This document shows positions 17,526 to 26,173 of a stretch of 64,000 nucleotides of DNA, in pieces; position 1 is the stretch's first letter; each line of letters opens with the position of its first letter. The translations under genes were made by a program, and so were the position numbers. A model generated the notes under the pieces. The model was given only the letters and a program-made list of their open reading frames with translations. It was not told the origin of the DNA and did not search any database. Origin of the DNA: Bacillota bacterium (GTDB lineage Bacteria > Bacillota > Clostridia > Lachnospirales > Bianqueaceae); NCBI GenBank assembly GCA_017441925.1, contig JAFRUE010000003.1:62001-126000 (forward strand). Direction: 5' to 3'.

Positions 17526-18767
17526 TTACCAGTTGACCGCGATATCGATGACCCCGGGACCAACGCCTCTGTCGAGGACGATTCCTGTTCCGAGAGACGT
17601 CGAAACGATCGATCCTCTGCTATACTCATACTCACTAGCGGCAAGAATGATATAGCCTCCAAACATCTTACAGCCGTCGCTGCGGATCCAGTATCCGCTC
17701 GTATCCAGGATATTGTCAATGATATCCTTGTTAATGCAGTCATTGTAAGCCCAGCCGCCGCGGTTCATCGCGTCGATCAGTCCGCCCATATACATGTTGT
17801 AATAGGTTTCCTTGTGACCGTTATAATAATTCACGCCCATATATGCGTTCAGCGGTGAATCGTCTACAGGATCCTGCGGTTCAGGTTCGGGTTCAGGTTC
17901 AGGCTCAGCCGGCTCTTCTGCAACAGAAGATTCTTCGGCTTTGGACTCTTCAGCCTTGGATTCTTCTGCTTTAGATTCCTCGATCTTAGAGGACTCTTCC
18001 TTCTTGGATTCCTCAGCCTTGGAGGACTCTTCCTTCTTGGACTCTTCAGTCTTAGAGGACTCTTCCTTCTTGGACTCTTCAGCCTTGGAGGACTCTTCCT
18101 TCTTGGATTCTTCAGCTTTCTTGGCTGCTTCCTCGGCTGCCTTCTGCTCCTCGGCTTTCTTGGCCGCTTCCTCGGCTGCCTTCTGCTCTTCGGCTTTCTT
18201 GGCCGCTTCCTCGGCTGCCTTCTGCTCCTCGGCTTTCTTGGCCGCTTCCTCGGCTGCCTTCTGCTCCTCGGCTTTCTTGGCCGCTTCCTCGGCTGCCTTC
18301 TGCTCCGCCGCTTTCCTGGCTGCCTCTTCAGCCGCTTTCTGCTCTGCAGCCTTCTTGGCCTCTTCAGCTGCCTTCTGCTCCGCCGCACGCTGGGCTGCCG
18401 CCTCTGCTTCGGCCTGAGCCTTTACTTCAGCTTCTTCCTTATGCAGCTGGACCGCAGGAATGACCTGCACAGCCGCGGATGTCTCATCTGCTGCCAGATA
18501 ACGCGTAGCTTCAGGAATTACGATCTCAGAGACCTCTGCATCAACAGCAATAAAACTCACGACTGCCGGAGTTTTATCCAGTGCTGCGGCATAAGCCGTG
18601 ATCGAAACGTCCTGCGTAGCCTTCTGCATGGATCCGCCCTTAACGACCGAAGCCGTTACAGGCGCTTCCTGTCCGGGATTCTTACCGGGCAGCAGGACTG
18701 CCGCGATCATCGCGATAACAAGTACAACAGCCGCTATTCTGCCGGCGATTGCTTTCCAATTCGTCAT
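17526..18767 (-). CDS. Membrane-anchored Ala/Glu/Lys- and Ser-rich repeat protein with 3D-like C-terminal domain
   Basis: A 413-residue protein. Residues 8-27 form one N-terminal membrane helix. Residues about 120-215 are a coiled-coil-like tract built of 13-residue units AAEEAAKKAEEQK, and about 215-270 a tract of 11-residue units of the type AEESKKEESSK, then a Pro/Glu stalk. The last 105 residues are folded and end in IILAAS, RGSIVSTSLG, GIVLDRGVG and IDIAVNW, which resembles the double-psi-beta-barrel 3D domain of clostridial wall-lytic or resuscitation-type proteins. The plan suggests a surface protein whose C-terminal domain is held away from the membrane, possibly in the peptidoglycan. 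The 3D assignment is inference. It has a clear promoter and its own terminator. Confidence 0.8.
   Translation of the reverse strand: MTNWKAIAGRIAAVVLVIAMIAAVLLPGKNPGQEAPVTASVVKGGSMQKATQDVSITAYAAALDKTPAVVSFIAVDAEVSEIVIPEATRYLAADETSAAVQVIPAVQLHKEEAEVKAQAEAEAAAQRAAEQKAAEEAKKAAEQKAAEEAARKAAEQKAAEEAAKKAEEQKAAEEAAKKAEEQKAAEEAAKKAEEQKAAEEAAKKAEEQKAAEEAAKKAEESKKEESSKAEESKKEESSKTEESKKEESSKAEESKKEESSKIEESKAEESKAEESKAEESSVAEEPAEPEPEPEPEPQDPVDDSPLNAYMGVNYYNGHKETYYNMYMGGLIDAMNRGGWAYNDCINKDIIDNILDTSGYWIRSDGCKMFGGYIILAASEYEYSRGSIVSTSLGTGIVLDRGVGPGVIDIAVNW
17985..18390 (-). repeat. Two in-frame tandem repeat tracts (33-base and 39-base units)
   Basis: About four 33-base units encode the AEESKKEESSK-type tract (about 17985-18115) and about five to seven 39-base units encode the AAEEAAKKAEEQK-type tract (about 18116-18390). 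Several 39-base units are almost identical at the DNA level, so length variation by slippage or recombination is likely. Confidence 0.85.
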
Positions 18768-18855
18768 TCAAAAACCCTCTCTAAACTGCATTAATGACCA
18801 TTTTTAACAGCAGTTTCACAAAAATTGCAACAATAATTCTGGTTCGAACGTTTGT

Positions 18856-18884
18856 AATATAACACTTCCATTAATATCTGTCAA
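18856..18884 (-). promoter_or_regulatory. Promoter of the repeat-rich protein gene
   Basis: TTGACA (18879-18884) and TATATT (18856-18861) with a 17-base spacer on the minus strand, 89 bases before the start codon. Confidence 0.7.
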
Positions 18885-19103
18885 CACTTTTTAATAAATC
18901 TGTAACAAATTTTATGCGATTCTGGCGGATCGATACCTTTAAACGCCCCGAAAACCGCCGGAAGCGGTGAAAAAAAGATAAGATTTCTTATTAATTTGCT
19001 TGTATCTTGAGACCGTTTATGGTAGACTGGAGTCCGTAAAGAAAATCAGACAACAGATCTTTTATTTCCAACCATAAACATATAGAAGGGGGATTTGTGA
19101 TCC
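18885..19103. other. Intergenic region before the MATE gene
   Basis: AT-rich gene-free stretch between the divergent repeat-protein and MATE genes. A possible plus-strand promoter (TTGTAT, 17 bases, TAGACT) lies around 19000-19030. I see no RNA gene or further open frame. Confidence 0.4.
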
Positions 19104-20732
19104 GTGGCAGAAAAGAGGACCGTTAAAGAACAGACCCGTAAGACAATTCCGATTACCCTTGACCGCCTCCCGGCCGGTAAGGATATGTATGAATACGGCG
19201 GCGGCGAGCGTTATTCCAAAAAGCTTCCCGACGGCGTGACCCGCGGACAGATCTACAAGGACGTTATCCGCATCGGCTGGCCCGCTTTCATGGAGCTAAT
19301 GCTGACACAGCTTGTCGGTATGTTCGACCAGATCCAGGTCGGAGCCGTTGGCCCGTACGCGATCTCGGCCGTCGGACTTTCCAATCAGCCCAAATTCCTG
19401 CTGATGACCGCCTTCATGTCGATGAATGTCGGTACGACCGCGATGATCGCCCGCGCCAGAGGCCGCAAAGACGCTGAAGCGGCAAACCTTTTCCTGCGCC
19501 AGGGCATGTCATTGACCTTTGTCCTCTCCGTCATCATGTCCATCATCGGCTACATCTTTGCCCGCCCGCTCTGCGCTTTCATCGGCGCGTCCGATCTGCA
19601 GACGCTGGAGGCCGCTACCGAATATCTTCAGATCATGATGATCGGTATGGTCGGACTCGCTCTGACCAACGTCGTAACGTCCGCGCTGCGCGGCGTCGGC
19701 AATACAAGAGCGCCTCTGATCTATAACGTGATCGCCAACACGGTCAATATTTTCTTCAACTACGTCTTGATCACCGGACGGCTCGGTTTCCCGCGTCTGG
19801 AGGTCCGCGGCGCGGCGATCGCGACCGTAATCGGTCAGACAACAGCTTTTGTGATCGCGATGATCGTCATCACTTTCAACAAGAGCTTTGTCCGTCTTGA
19901 CTGGAAGCCTTCCGGTTTCAAACTGCAGAAAGCCGCTGTTTCCGATATCGTACGGATCGGCCTTCCCGCTGCCGGCGAGCAGCTCGTCATGCGTGCAGGC
20001 ATGATCCTTTACAACCGGATCGTCGCTTCCCTCGGGACCAATGCCTACGCGACCCATACCATCTGCATGAACATCCAGGCCCTGACGTTCATGAATGGTC
20101 AGGCCTTCGCGGTCTCCGCCACGTCCCTGGTCGGACAGAGCCTTGGCAAAAAACGTCCCGATATGGCGCAGGCCTACAGTAAATCCAGCCAGAACACCGG
20201 TTTCTTCGTTGCTCTGATCTTTGCCGCGACATTCCTTGTCGCCGGCGGCAAGATCGTCGGTCTCTATACCGACGTCGACGAAATCATCCGTGCCGGTCAG
20301 AAGATCCTGCTCTTTGTCGCTTTCGTCCAGCCGTTCCAGTCCTCCCAGCTGATCCTGGCAGGCGCGATGCGAGGCGCCGGCGACACCAAATTCGTCGCGT
20401 ATATCACGGCATTCACGATGCTGGTCGTCCGACCCGCCATCGCCGCTCTTCTGGTCTATGTCTTCCATCTCGGCATCATGGGGGCCTGGTACGCGCTCGC
20501 CGCGGATCAGCTGACGCGTACGCTGCTCGTCTTCATGCGCTACCACAGCGGTAAATGGAAGACCACGTTCCGTTCCGCGACAGAAGCTTCCGCAGAGAAA
20601 GAGCTGCCTAAGGATAAAGCAGAGCCCGCGGAAGCCGAATCCATGGAAGAAGCTCTCGTGGAGGCCGTTGCAGAGGCGGAGACGGAAGAATCCGAGGCAA
20701 AAGCCTCTCCCGATATTCCGTCTAATTCCTGA
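19104..20732 (+). CDS. MATE family efflux transporter
   Basis: A 542-residue multidrug and toxic compound extrusion transporter, driven by a Na+ or H+ gradient, exporting cationic drugs or metabolites. Twelve hydrophobic segments can be followed in two homologous halves, starting WPAFMELMLTQLVGMFDQIQ. Extra features are a 50-residue polar N-terminus and an acidic, Ala/Glu-rich C-terminal tail of about 50 residues, both cytoplasmic by prediction. The start is GTG, with AAGGGGGAT about eleven bases upstream. The truA gene starts two bases after the stop, so the two genes are co-transcribed. Confidence 0.93.
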   Translation: MAEKRTVKEQTRKTIPITLDRLPAGKDMYEYGGGERYSKKLPDGVTRGQIYKDVIRIGWPAFMELMLTQLVGMFDQIQVGAVGPYAISAVGLSNQPKFLLMTAFMSMNVGTTAMIARARGRKDAEAANLFLRQGMSLTFVLSVIMSIIGYIFARPLCAFIGASDLQTLEAATEYLQIMMIGMVGLALTNVVTSALRGVGNTRAPLIYNVIANTVNIFFNYVLITGRLGFPRLEVRGAAIATVIGQTTAFVIAMIVITFNKSFVRLDWKPSGFKLQKAAVSDIVRIGLPAAGEQLVMRAGMILYNRIVASLGTNAYATHTICMNIQALTFMNGQAFAVSATSLVGQSLGKKRPDMAQAYSKSSQNTGFFVALIFAATFLVAGGKIVGLYTDVDEIIRAGQKILLFVAFVQPFQSSQLILAGAMRGAGDTKFVAYITAFTMLVVRPAIAALLVYVFHLGIMGAWYALAADQLTRTLLVFMRYHSGKWKTTFRSATEASAEKELPKDKAEPAEAESMEEALVEAVAEAETEESEAKASPDIPSNS

Positions 20733-20734
20733 TC

Positions 20735-21484
20735 ATGAATAACTATAAACTGACTGTCGCCTATGACGGCAGCCGTTACCAGGGCTGGGAACATCAGCCG
20801 GATACGGATCTGACGGTCCAGGGCAAGCTCGAGGCCGTCTTTTCCGCGCTGGAAGGCCGTCCGGTCGAGGTGACCGGCGCAGGCCGTACGGATTCCGGTG
20901 TGCACGCGCTCGGCATGGTGGCAAATGTCCGTCTGGAGACGGATATGCCTGCCGCCGCGATCCGTGATTACGCGAACCGTTATCTACCGGATGACATCAG
21001 TGTAACGGACCTGCATCCCGCGGCGGACCGCTTCCACGCGCGCTATAACGCTGTCGGCAAGACCTACCGCTATACGATCTGGACCGCCCGGTCCAAGCCG
21101 CTTTTTGAACGCAGATATGTCTACGTACCGGAAGGAAATCTTGACGTCAGCCTCATGAAAAAAGCCGCCGAGAGCTACGTCGGCGTGCATGATTTTGCGG
21201 CCTTTTGCGGCAATCCCCGCATGAAAAAATCCACGGTACGCGAGCTGTATTCCGTGGATTTTGAAGAGGACGCTGAGCATCTGCGGATCTTCTATCACGG
21301 CGAAGGCTTCCTGCAGTACATGGTGCGGATCCTGACCGGGACACTGATCGAGGTTGGTCTCCACCGCCGCGATCCCGCAACGATCCCGCAGCTCCTCGAC
21401 GGCGGCAAACGCGCCGACGCCGGCTTTACCGCGCCTGCCAAAGGCCTCTGCCTGATAAAGGTCGACTATAATAGGGACAACTAA
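20735..21484 (+). CDS. truA: tRNA pseudouridine(38-40) synthase
   Basis: A 249-residue enzyme converting uridines 38-40 in the tRNA anticodon arm to pseudouridine. The catalytic aspartate is D53 in GAGRTDSGVHALG; other TruA blocks are YDGSRYQGWEHQP at the N-terminus, VGKTYRY and FLQYMVRILTGTLIEVG. Length is normal. The ATG lies two bases after the MATE stop codon with only a weak purine stretch, so translational coupling is likely. It is followed by a gene-free structured region. Confidence 0.96.
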   Translation: MNNYKLTVAYDGSRYQGWEHQPDTDLTVQGKLEAVFSALEGRPVEVTGAGRTDSGVHALGMVANVRLETDMPAAAIRDYANRYLPDDISVTDLHPAADRFHARYNAVGKTYRYTIWTARSKPLFERRYVYVPEGNLDVSLMKKAAESYVGVHDFAAFCGNPRMKKSTVRELYSVDFEEDAEHLRIFYHGEGFLQYMVRILTGTLIEVGLHRRDPATIPQLLDGGKRADAGFTAPAKGLCLIKVDYNRDN

Positions 21485-21559
21485 TTTAATACGGCAATAG
21501 GCCTTCCATCACAGTTGTCAGTAGTATGACTCCGACAAACGCTATCGAAATTTCCTGCC

Positions 21560-21767
21560 CAGCAGAAAACAAAGTCTTTTCATCGTGTTTTTCTGCTTTA
21601 TACGCCATCTCGAGCAGAAAAATCACTGTCTTGACACAAAAATTCTGCCTGATGAGGTTCAAATCCCCCTCATCAGGCAGAATTTTAATTGATTTAGTTA
21701 GGTTTTTCTGCTTTTCCGGCTTATCAAAGCAGAATTTCGCTCAAATTGAGCCGTTTTTTCTGCTTGG
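21560..21767. repeat. 208-base palindromic element built of alternating GCAGAA/TTCTGC motifs
   Basis: Gene-free region between the convergent truA and ABC genes. A perfect 19-base-pair hairpin (21639-21657 with 21668-21686, arm AAAATTCTGCCTGATGAGG, loop 10) is at the exact centre. On both sides six more motif copies sit at mirrored distances: AGCAGAAAA near 21565 against TTTTTCTGCTT near 21760, TTTTTCTGCTTT near 21594 against AAAGCAGAATTT near 21731, and AGCAGAAAAA near 21618 against TTTTTCTGCTTTT near 21709. Orientation alternates, so each neighbouring pair can also make a local hairpin. The central hairpin could end transcription from either side; the rest of the design is unexplained. Confidence 0.75.
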
Positions 21768-21858
21768 ACCGATTTTCATCGTGAAAAACGAACACAAGCA
21801 CAGTTCGCACGGCTTGCATCGGGCTATCCTTTGCTCGCCGTCAGGTGCAGTCACCTGA
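21768..21858. other. Intergenic remainder before the ABC transporter stop codon
   Basis: Gene-free. AGGTGCAGTCACCT just before the ABC gene end can form a short hairpin. Nothing else was recognised. Confidence 0.4.
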
Positions 21859-23703
21859 TCAGATCGCTTCGGCGTTGACGAACTGGCTCGTCCAGAGTTC
21901 AGCGTAGAATCCGCCTCGCGCGAGCAGTTCTTCGTGGGTGCCGGTCTCGACGATGTCGCCGTCCTTCATGACCAGGATCACATCCGCGTTGCGGATCGTG
22001 CTCAGACGATGAGCGATCGTGAAGGAGGTCCGTCCCTCGGTCAGCTTCTCCATGGAATCCTGTACGATCTGCTCGGTACGGGTATCGACGGAGCTCGTCG
22101 CCTCGTCCAGGATCAACAGCGGCGCGTCCTCGATCATCGCGCGGGCGATCGTCATCAGCTGCCTCTGGCCCGCCGACAGATTCGAATCATCCGTCAGCTT
22201 TGTATTATATCCGTCCGGCAGTGTCGAGATAAAGTGATGCAGACCGACAGCCTTGCAGGCTTCGATGACCTTTTCATCCGGAACATCCCGCATGCTGTAC
22301 ACGATGTTGTCGCGGATCGAGCCTTCAAACAGCCAGGTATCCTGCAGGACCATGCAGAACTGATCGTGCACGTTTTCGCGGGTCGTTTCCCTCGTATTGA
22401 CGCCGTCGATCCGGATCTGTCCGCCCTGGATCTCATAGAAACGCATCAGCAGATTGACAAGCGTTGTCTTGCCGGCGCCTGTCGGCCCGACGATCGCCAC
22501 CTTCTGTCCGGGCTTGATATCCATCGAGAAATCGTGGATGATCGTGCGGTCCGGCGTATATCCGAACTTAACGTGATCAAAGGTGACCTGTCCCTTGCAG
22601 CCGTCAAGCAGCGCCTGCTTGCCGCTCTCGTCCTCCATCTCCTCTTCTCCGAGGAAGCCAAAGACACGTTCTGCCGCCGCAGCCGCGGACTGCAGATTGA
22701 CCATCGCCTGTGCGAGCATGCCGAGAGGCTGAGAGAACTGCCGTACATACAGGATAAACGCTACGATGACGCCGAAGGTGATCGTTCCGTTCTTGGCCAT
22801 GATCGCGCCGACGACACAGACCGCCACATAGCCGAAATTAGCGATGAACTCCATGAGCGGTCCGTTGATGCCGCCGATAAACTGGCTCTTCCAGTTGTTC
22901 TCGCAGAGCTTTTCGTTCAGACGCTCAAACTCCTTGCGGGATTCCTTTTCGCCGTTGAAGGCCTTCACGATGATGTGTCCCGCGTACATCTCCTCGATAT
23001 GACCGTTGAGCTGTCCCAGATACATCTGCCGCCTGGAGAAATACTTCTGGCTGCGCTTGATGATCACATTCATCATGAAGAAGCCGAACAGGCTCGCCGC
23101 GATCGCGATCAAGGCCAGCAGTACATTAGTGAGCAGCATCATGATCGTGCAGCCGATGAAAACCGTCACTGCCGTGACGATATCGGCCGCGGCGTTATTC
23201 AGGCTCATACCGATCGTATCGACGTCATTGGTCACACGGCTCAGCAGGTCTCCGAAAGAAGACGAGTCAAATCTCGACAGGGGGATCTTGTTGAGCTTAT
23301 GCGAGATATCGTTGCGCATGTAGCGCATGATATTGGACGAGACCGTCGTCAGCGTGATCGCCTGCACATAGATCAGCAGCGCGCTGACCAGATAGAAGCC
23401 AAGCGTGAGCATACTCTTGTGCAGGATCGCCGGCAGATCGATGGAACCGCTCTTCATGCCGTCACTGATCATATCGGTGATCTGGCTCAGCAGATCCGGC
23501 CCGAACAACTGCAGGATCACGCTGATGACCGCGCAGGTAAAAGCGACCGTGATCAGGGGCAGGAAGCGCTTCAGATACAGGATCAGCATCCGCATCGCGC
23601 CCTTAAAGTCCTTAGGCTTCTCCGCGACCCGCATACCGCGCATTCCGGGGCCGCGCGTACTGTTCATATTGACAGATCCAAGCTGATAATCATTCTTTGC
23701 CAT
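21859..23703 (-). CDS. ABC exporter subunit, canonical nucleotide-binding site
   Basis: A 614-residue half-transporter with six membrane helices (about 45-330) and a C-terminal ATPase domain: Walker A GPTGAGKTT, signature LSAGQRQLM, Walker B LLILDEATSS with the catalytic glutamate present. With the upstream gene it should form a heterodimeric multidrug or lipid exporter. Its ATG overlaps the upstream stop codon by one base (TAATG), which signals coupled translation. It is the last gene of a marR-ABC-ABC operon. The first 40 residues are a cytoplasmic extension. Confidence 0.95.
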   Translation of the reverse strand: MAKNDYQLGSVNMNSTRGPGMRGMRVAEKPKDFKGAMRMLILYLKRFLPLITVAFTCAVISVILQLFGPDLLSQITDMISDGMKSGSIDLPAILHKSMLTLGFYLVSALLIYVQAITLTTVSSNIMRYMRNDISHKLNKIPLSRFDSSSFGDLLSRVTNDVDTIGMSLNNAAADIVTAVTVFIGCTIMMLLTNVLLALIAIAASLFGFFMMNVIIKRSQKYFSRRQMYLGQLNGHIEEMYAGHIIVKAFNGEKESRKEFERLNEKLCENNWKSQFIGGINGPLMEFIANFGYVAVCVVGAIMAKNGTITFGVIVAFILYVRQFSQPLGMLAQAMVNLQSAAAAAERVFGFLGEEEMEDESGKQALLDGCKGQVTFDHVKFGYTPDRTIIHDFSMDIKPGQKVAIVGPTGAGKTTLVNLLMRFYEIQGGQIRIDGVNTRETTRENVHDQFCMVLQDTWLFEGSIRDNIVYSMRDVPDEKVIEACKAVGLHHFISTLPDGYNTKLTDDSNLSAGQRQLMTIARAMIEDAPLLILDEATSSVDTRTEQIVQDSMEKLTEGRTSFTIAHRLSTIRNADVILVMKDGDIVETGTHEELLARGGFYAELWTSQFVNAEAI

Positions 23704-25475
23704 TATGCCAGTTCCTCCTCCGACAGCTGCGTCAGCGCGATCTCCTTATACACTTCGCAGTTCTTCATCAGTTCCTCATGCGTACCCTCGCCGACGATCC
23801 TGCCTTCGTCCAGGACAATGATCTTGTCCGCGTCCCGGATCGTTCCGATACGCTGAGCCACGATCAGTGTCGTAACGCCGGCCGTTTCTTTCTTAAGGCG
23901 GGCCCGCAGCAGACGGTCCGTCTTATAGTCGAGCGCTGAGAAGGTGTCGTCAAAGATATAGATCTCCGGTCTGCGGAAGACGGATCTCGCGATGCTGAGA
24001 CGCTGTTTCTGTCCGCCCGAGACATTGGTGCCGCCCCGGGTAATATCCGCGTCGTAGCCGCCGCGCATCTCCTTGACAAAATCCTCTGCCTGCGCGATGC
24101 TGACAGCCTTTTCGATCTCGGCCTGCGCCGCTTCCGGACTCTCGTCCATATCCTTATACTCGCCGTATTTCAGATTGCTTGCGACCGTGCCGGTAAAAAG
24201 CACCGCCCGCTGCGGCGCGTAGCCGATCTTCTTGCGCAGCGCAGTCTGATCATATTCCTTAACATTGCGGCCGTCCACAAGCACCTCACCCTTGCCCGCG
24301 TCATAGAAGCGCGGCACCAGATTGACAAGCGATGTCTTGCCGCTGCCGGTCGCGCCGATAAACGCGACGGTCTCGCCCTTTTTCGCCGTGAAGGAAATGT
24401 CCCTCAGGATATCGTCCTCAGCCGCCGGATAGCGGAAACTGACATTGCGGAACTCTACGGTGCCTTCCTGTCCGGCCACGCCCTCGGTCTCTTTCCCGTC
24501 CTTGATCGACGGTTCGGTATCGAGGATCTCATTGATACGCTCCGCGCTGACAGTCGCGCGCGGCAGCATGTTGAAGATCATGTTCAGGCTCATGAAGGAG
24601 CCAAGCACGCGGGCCGCGTAGGTGGAGAAAACGACCATCTCGGAGAAGGTCACGAGCGCGTCTCCCGTCCCGAGCTGCGACGCGATAATGTACGCGCCGA
24701 TGCAATAGATGCCGACCGTCAGGCCGTTATTGGTAAAGCGCATGACCGGCCGCATCAGGTTCATGGCACGGCGGGCCTGCAGCGCGTTGTCTGTCAGGAT
24801 GTCATTGGCGTCCGAGAATTTGTCCTGCATGTATCCCTCCGCGTTGTAGGCGCGGACGACGCGGATACCGGTCAGATTCTCTCTCGTGACCTGGTTCAGG
24901 TTGTCTGTCAGCACCTGCATGCGGCGGAAACGTGGATGCGCGTATTTGATCAGATAGATAACGACCATCAGCACCATCACGACGCCCGCGCCGAGCAGCG
25001 ACGTCCACTGCCAGCTCTTGCCCCAGATCTTGATCATGGCGATCGTCACGGTGATCGGAGTATTGATGATCATCCGCAGGCCCCGGGACATGAAGTTCTG
25101 GATCTGCGTAACATCATTGGTAGACCGCGTGATCAGCGACGCCGTAGAGAAACGGTCGATCTCCTCCAGGGAGAAATTCTCCACCGCGTTAAAGATATCG
25201 CTGCGCAGATCGCGGGAGAAAAGCGCCGCCAGCCTTGCGCTGACATACCCAGACAGCAGGCTGAGGCACATCGCGAGCACCGCGCACACTAGCATCATCA
25301 GACCCGCGCGCCAGATCTCGCTCATTGGCGACCCTTCTGTCTTGACGAGGATCGTGATCGTGGTCATGTAATCGGGGATCCGCAGATCGATCCAGACCTG
25401 CGCGATGACGACAAGAACACTGAGCAGCAGTAGCATCCACGTGTCCTTGCGCATGTGTTTGAAAATCTTAAGCAT
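23703..25475 (-). CDS. ABC exporter subunit with degenerate Walker B
   Basis: A 590-residue half-transporter with six membrane helices and an ATPase domain: Walker A GATGSGKTS and signature VSGGQKQRLSIA. Walker B reads IYIFDDTFSALD, with Asp where the catalytic Glu is expected. That substitution is the hallmark of the degenerate-site partner in heterodimeric exporters such as BmrCD or TM287/288, and matches the canonical site in the downstream subunit. The gene overlaps the end of the MarR gene by eight bases, so expression is tied to that regulator. Confidence 0.95.
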   Translation of the reverse strand: MLKIFKHMRKDTWMLLLLSVLVVIAQVWIDLRIPDYMTTITILVKTEGSPMSEIWRAGLMMLVCAVLAMCLSLLSGYVSARLAALFSRDLRSDIFNAVENFSLEEIDRFSTASLITRSTNDVTQIQNFMSRGLRMIINTPITVTIAMIKIWGKSWQWTSLLGAGVVMVLMVVIYLIKYAHPRFRRMQVLTDNLNQVTRENLTGIRVVRAYNAEGYMQDKFSDANDILTDNALQARRAMNLMRPVMRFTNNGLTVGIYCIGAYIIASQLGTGDALVTFSEMVVFSTYAARVLGSFMSLNMIFNMLPRATVSAERINEILDTEPSIKDGKETEGVAGQEGTVEFRNVSFRYPAAEDDILRDISFTAKKGETVAFIGATGSGKTSLVNLVPRFYDAGKGEVLVDGRNVKEYDQTALRKKIGYAPQRAVLFTGTVASNLKYGEYKDMDESPEAAQAEIEKAVSIAQAEDFVKEMRGGYDADITRGGTNVSGGQKQRLSIARSVFRRPEIYIFDDTFSALDYKTDRLLRARLKKETAGVTTLIVAQRIGTIRDADKIIVLDEGRIVGEGTHEELMKNCEVYKEIALTQLSEEELA

Positions 25476-25920
25476 TTTCTTCCTCCAGTGAATCCCAGAT
25501 CTTGGTTAGGAGCTCGGACATCGTCTGCTTCTCCTCCTCCGTCAGGACTGCGAAGAAACGTCCCGCGATCTCTTTTCTCATCTTCTCGATCCGGCGGCTG
25601 TATTTGCGGCCTTCCGGTGTGATATTGACAAGCTGTTCCCGCTTGTCCGCGACGCCGCGTGTACGCGTGATGTATCCGGCATCCTCCAGTTTGACAAGGA
25701 TCCCCGTCAGCGACTGCGGACGGATCTCCAGACGCTCGGCCAGTTCCTTCTGCGGCATCTCGCCGTGGTCTGCCAGATTATGCAGCAGACGTCCGCTTCC
25801 GTGGATGCCCGGATTATCGGGCATTCCTTCGTCCGCGCTGTGACGGATCCGCTTATACGCGCGGTTGATCCGCAGGATCTCAAAAAGCAGTTCCAGATCG
25901 TTGATCGTATTCTTAGCCAT
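25468..25920 (-). CDS. MarR family transcriptional regulator
   Basis: A 150-residue dimeric winged-helix repressor. The recognition region is MPQKELAERLEIRPQSLTGILVKLE and the wing is ITRTRGVADKREQLVNITPEG. The start at 25920 has GGAGGAGTGAG ahead of it; the longer open frame runs upstream into the promoter. As first gene of the operon it probably represses itself and the two ABC genes and is released by a small-molecule ligand, as in comparable loci. A palindrome CTTAAATTAAG lies between its promoter and start. Confidence 0.93.
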   Translation of the reverse strand: MAKNTINDLELLFEILRINRAYKRIRHSADEGMPDNPGIHGSGRLLHNLADHGEMPQKELAERLEIRPQSLTGILVKLEDAGYITRTRGVADKREQLVNITPEGRKYSRRIEKMRKEIAGRFFAVLTEEEKQTMSELLTKIWDSLEEENA

Positions 25921-25948
25921 AAACTCACTCCTCCGAACTATCAGTATC

Positions 25949-25959
25949 CTTAAATTAAG
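25949..25959. promoter_or_regulatory. Candidate MarR operator palindrome
   Basis: CTTAAATTAAG is a perfect palindrome about a central A, 29 bases upstream of the marR start and downstream of its -10 box; a related TTAAG half-site and ATATCAG lie alongside. Assignment to MarR is inference. Confidence 0.45.
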
Positions 25960-25995
25960 AAAGCTGATATTAAGATGTCTGATAATTACATAAGC

Positions 25996-26024
25996 ATTAT
26001 AATCTGCTCCCGGCAGTCTGTCAA
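25996..26024 (-). promoter_or_regulatory. Consensus promoter of the marR-ABC operon
   Basis: TTGACA (26019-26024) and TATAAT (25996-26001) with a 17-base spacer on the minus strand. Confidence 0.85.
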
Positions 26025-26072
26025 TACGGAATCTGCAAAAAAACAAAAAACCTGCGGCCACAGCCGCGGCAT

Positions 26073-26112
26073 GAAAAAAGCCCTGCAGCAGATGTGTTTC
26101 CGCTGCAGGGCT
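26073..26112 (-). terminator. Terminator of the sugar-import/oxidoreductase gene run
   Basis: AGCCCTGCAGC pairs with GCTGCAGGGCT and the minus strand continues with TTTTTT, 60 bases after the last oxidoreductase stop codon. Confidence 0.88.
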
Positions 26113-26173
26113 GTTTGTTTTGCTGTCCGGGCCGTCCGGCCGGGCCGAACCGCCTGTCGGGCCTTATCCGGCC

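Noticed and set aside
17941-18417. A plus-strand Ser/Asp/Phe repeat frame
   Set aside because: Reverse complement of the Ala/Glu/Lys repeat tract; its repeats follow from those of the real gene.
21650-21675. GAGG-TTCAAAT-CC segment resembling a tRNA T arm
   Set aside because: The loop belongs to a 19-bp hairpin and no acceptor, D or anticodon arm surrounds it.
21526-21858. A 110-codon frame through the motif array
   Set aside because: It lacks a ribosome binding site and crosses the palindrome; composition does not look like protein.
21934-23856. A 640-codon plus-strand open frame
   Set aside because: Antisense to the ABC transporter gene and runs across the junction of two real genes.
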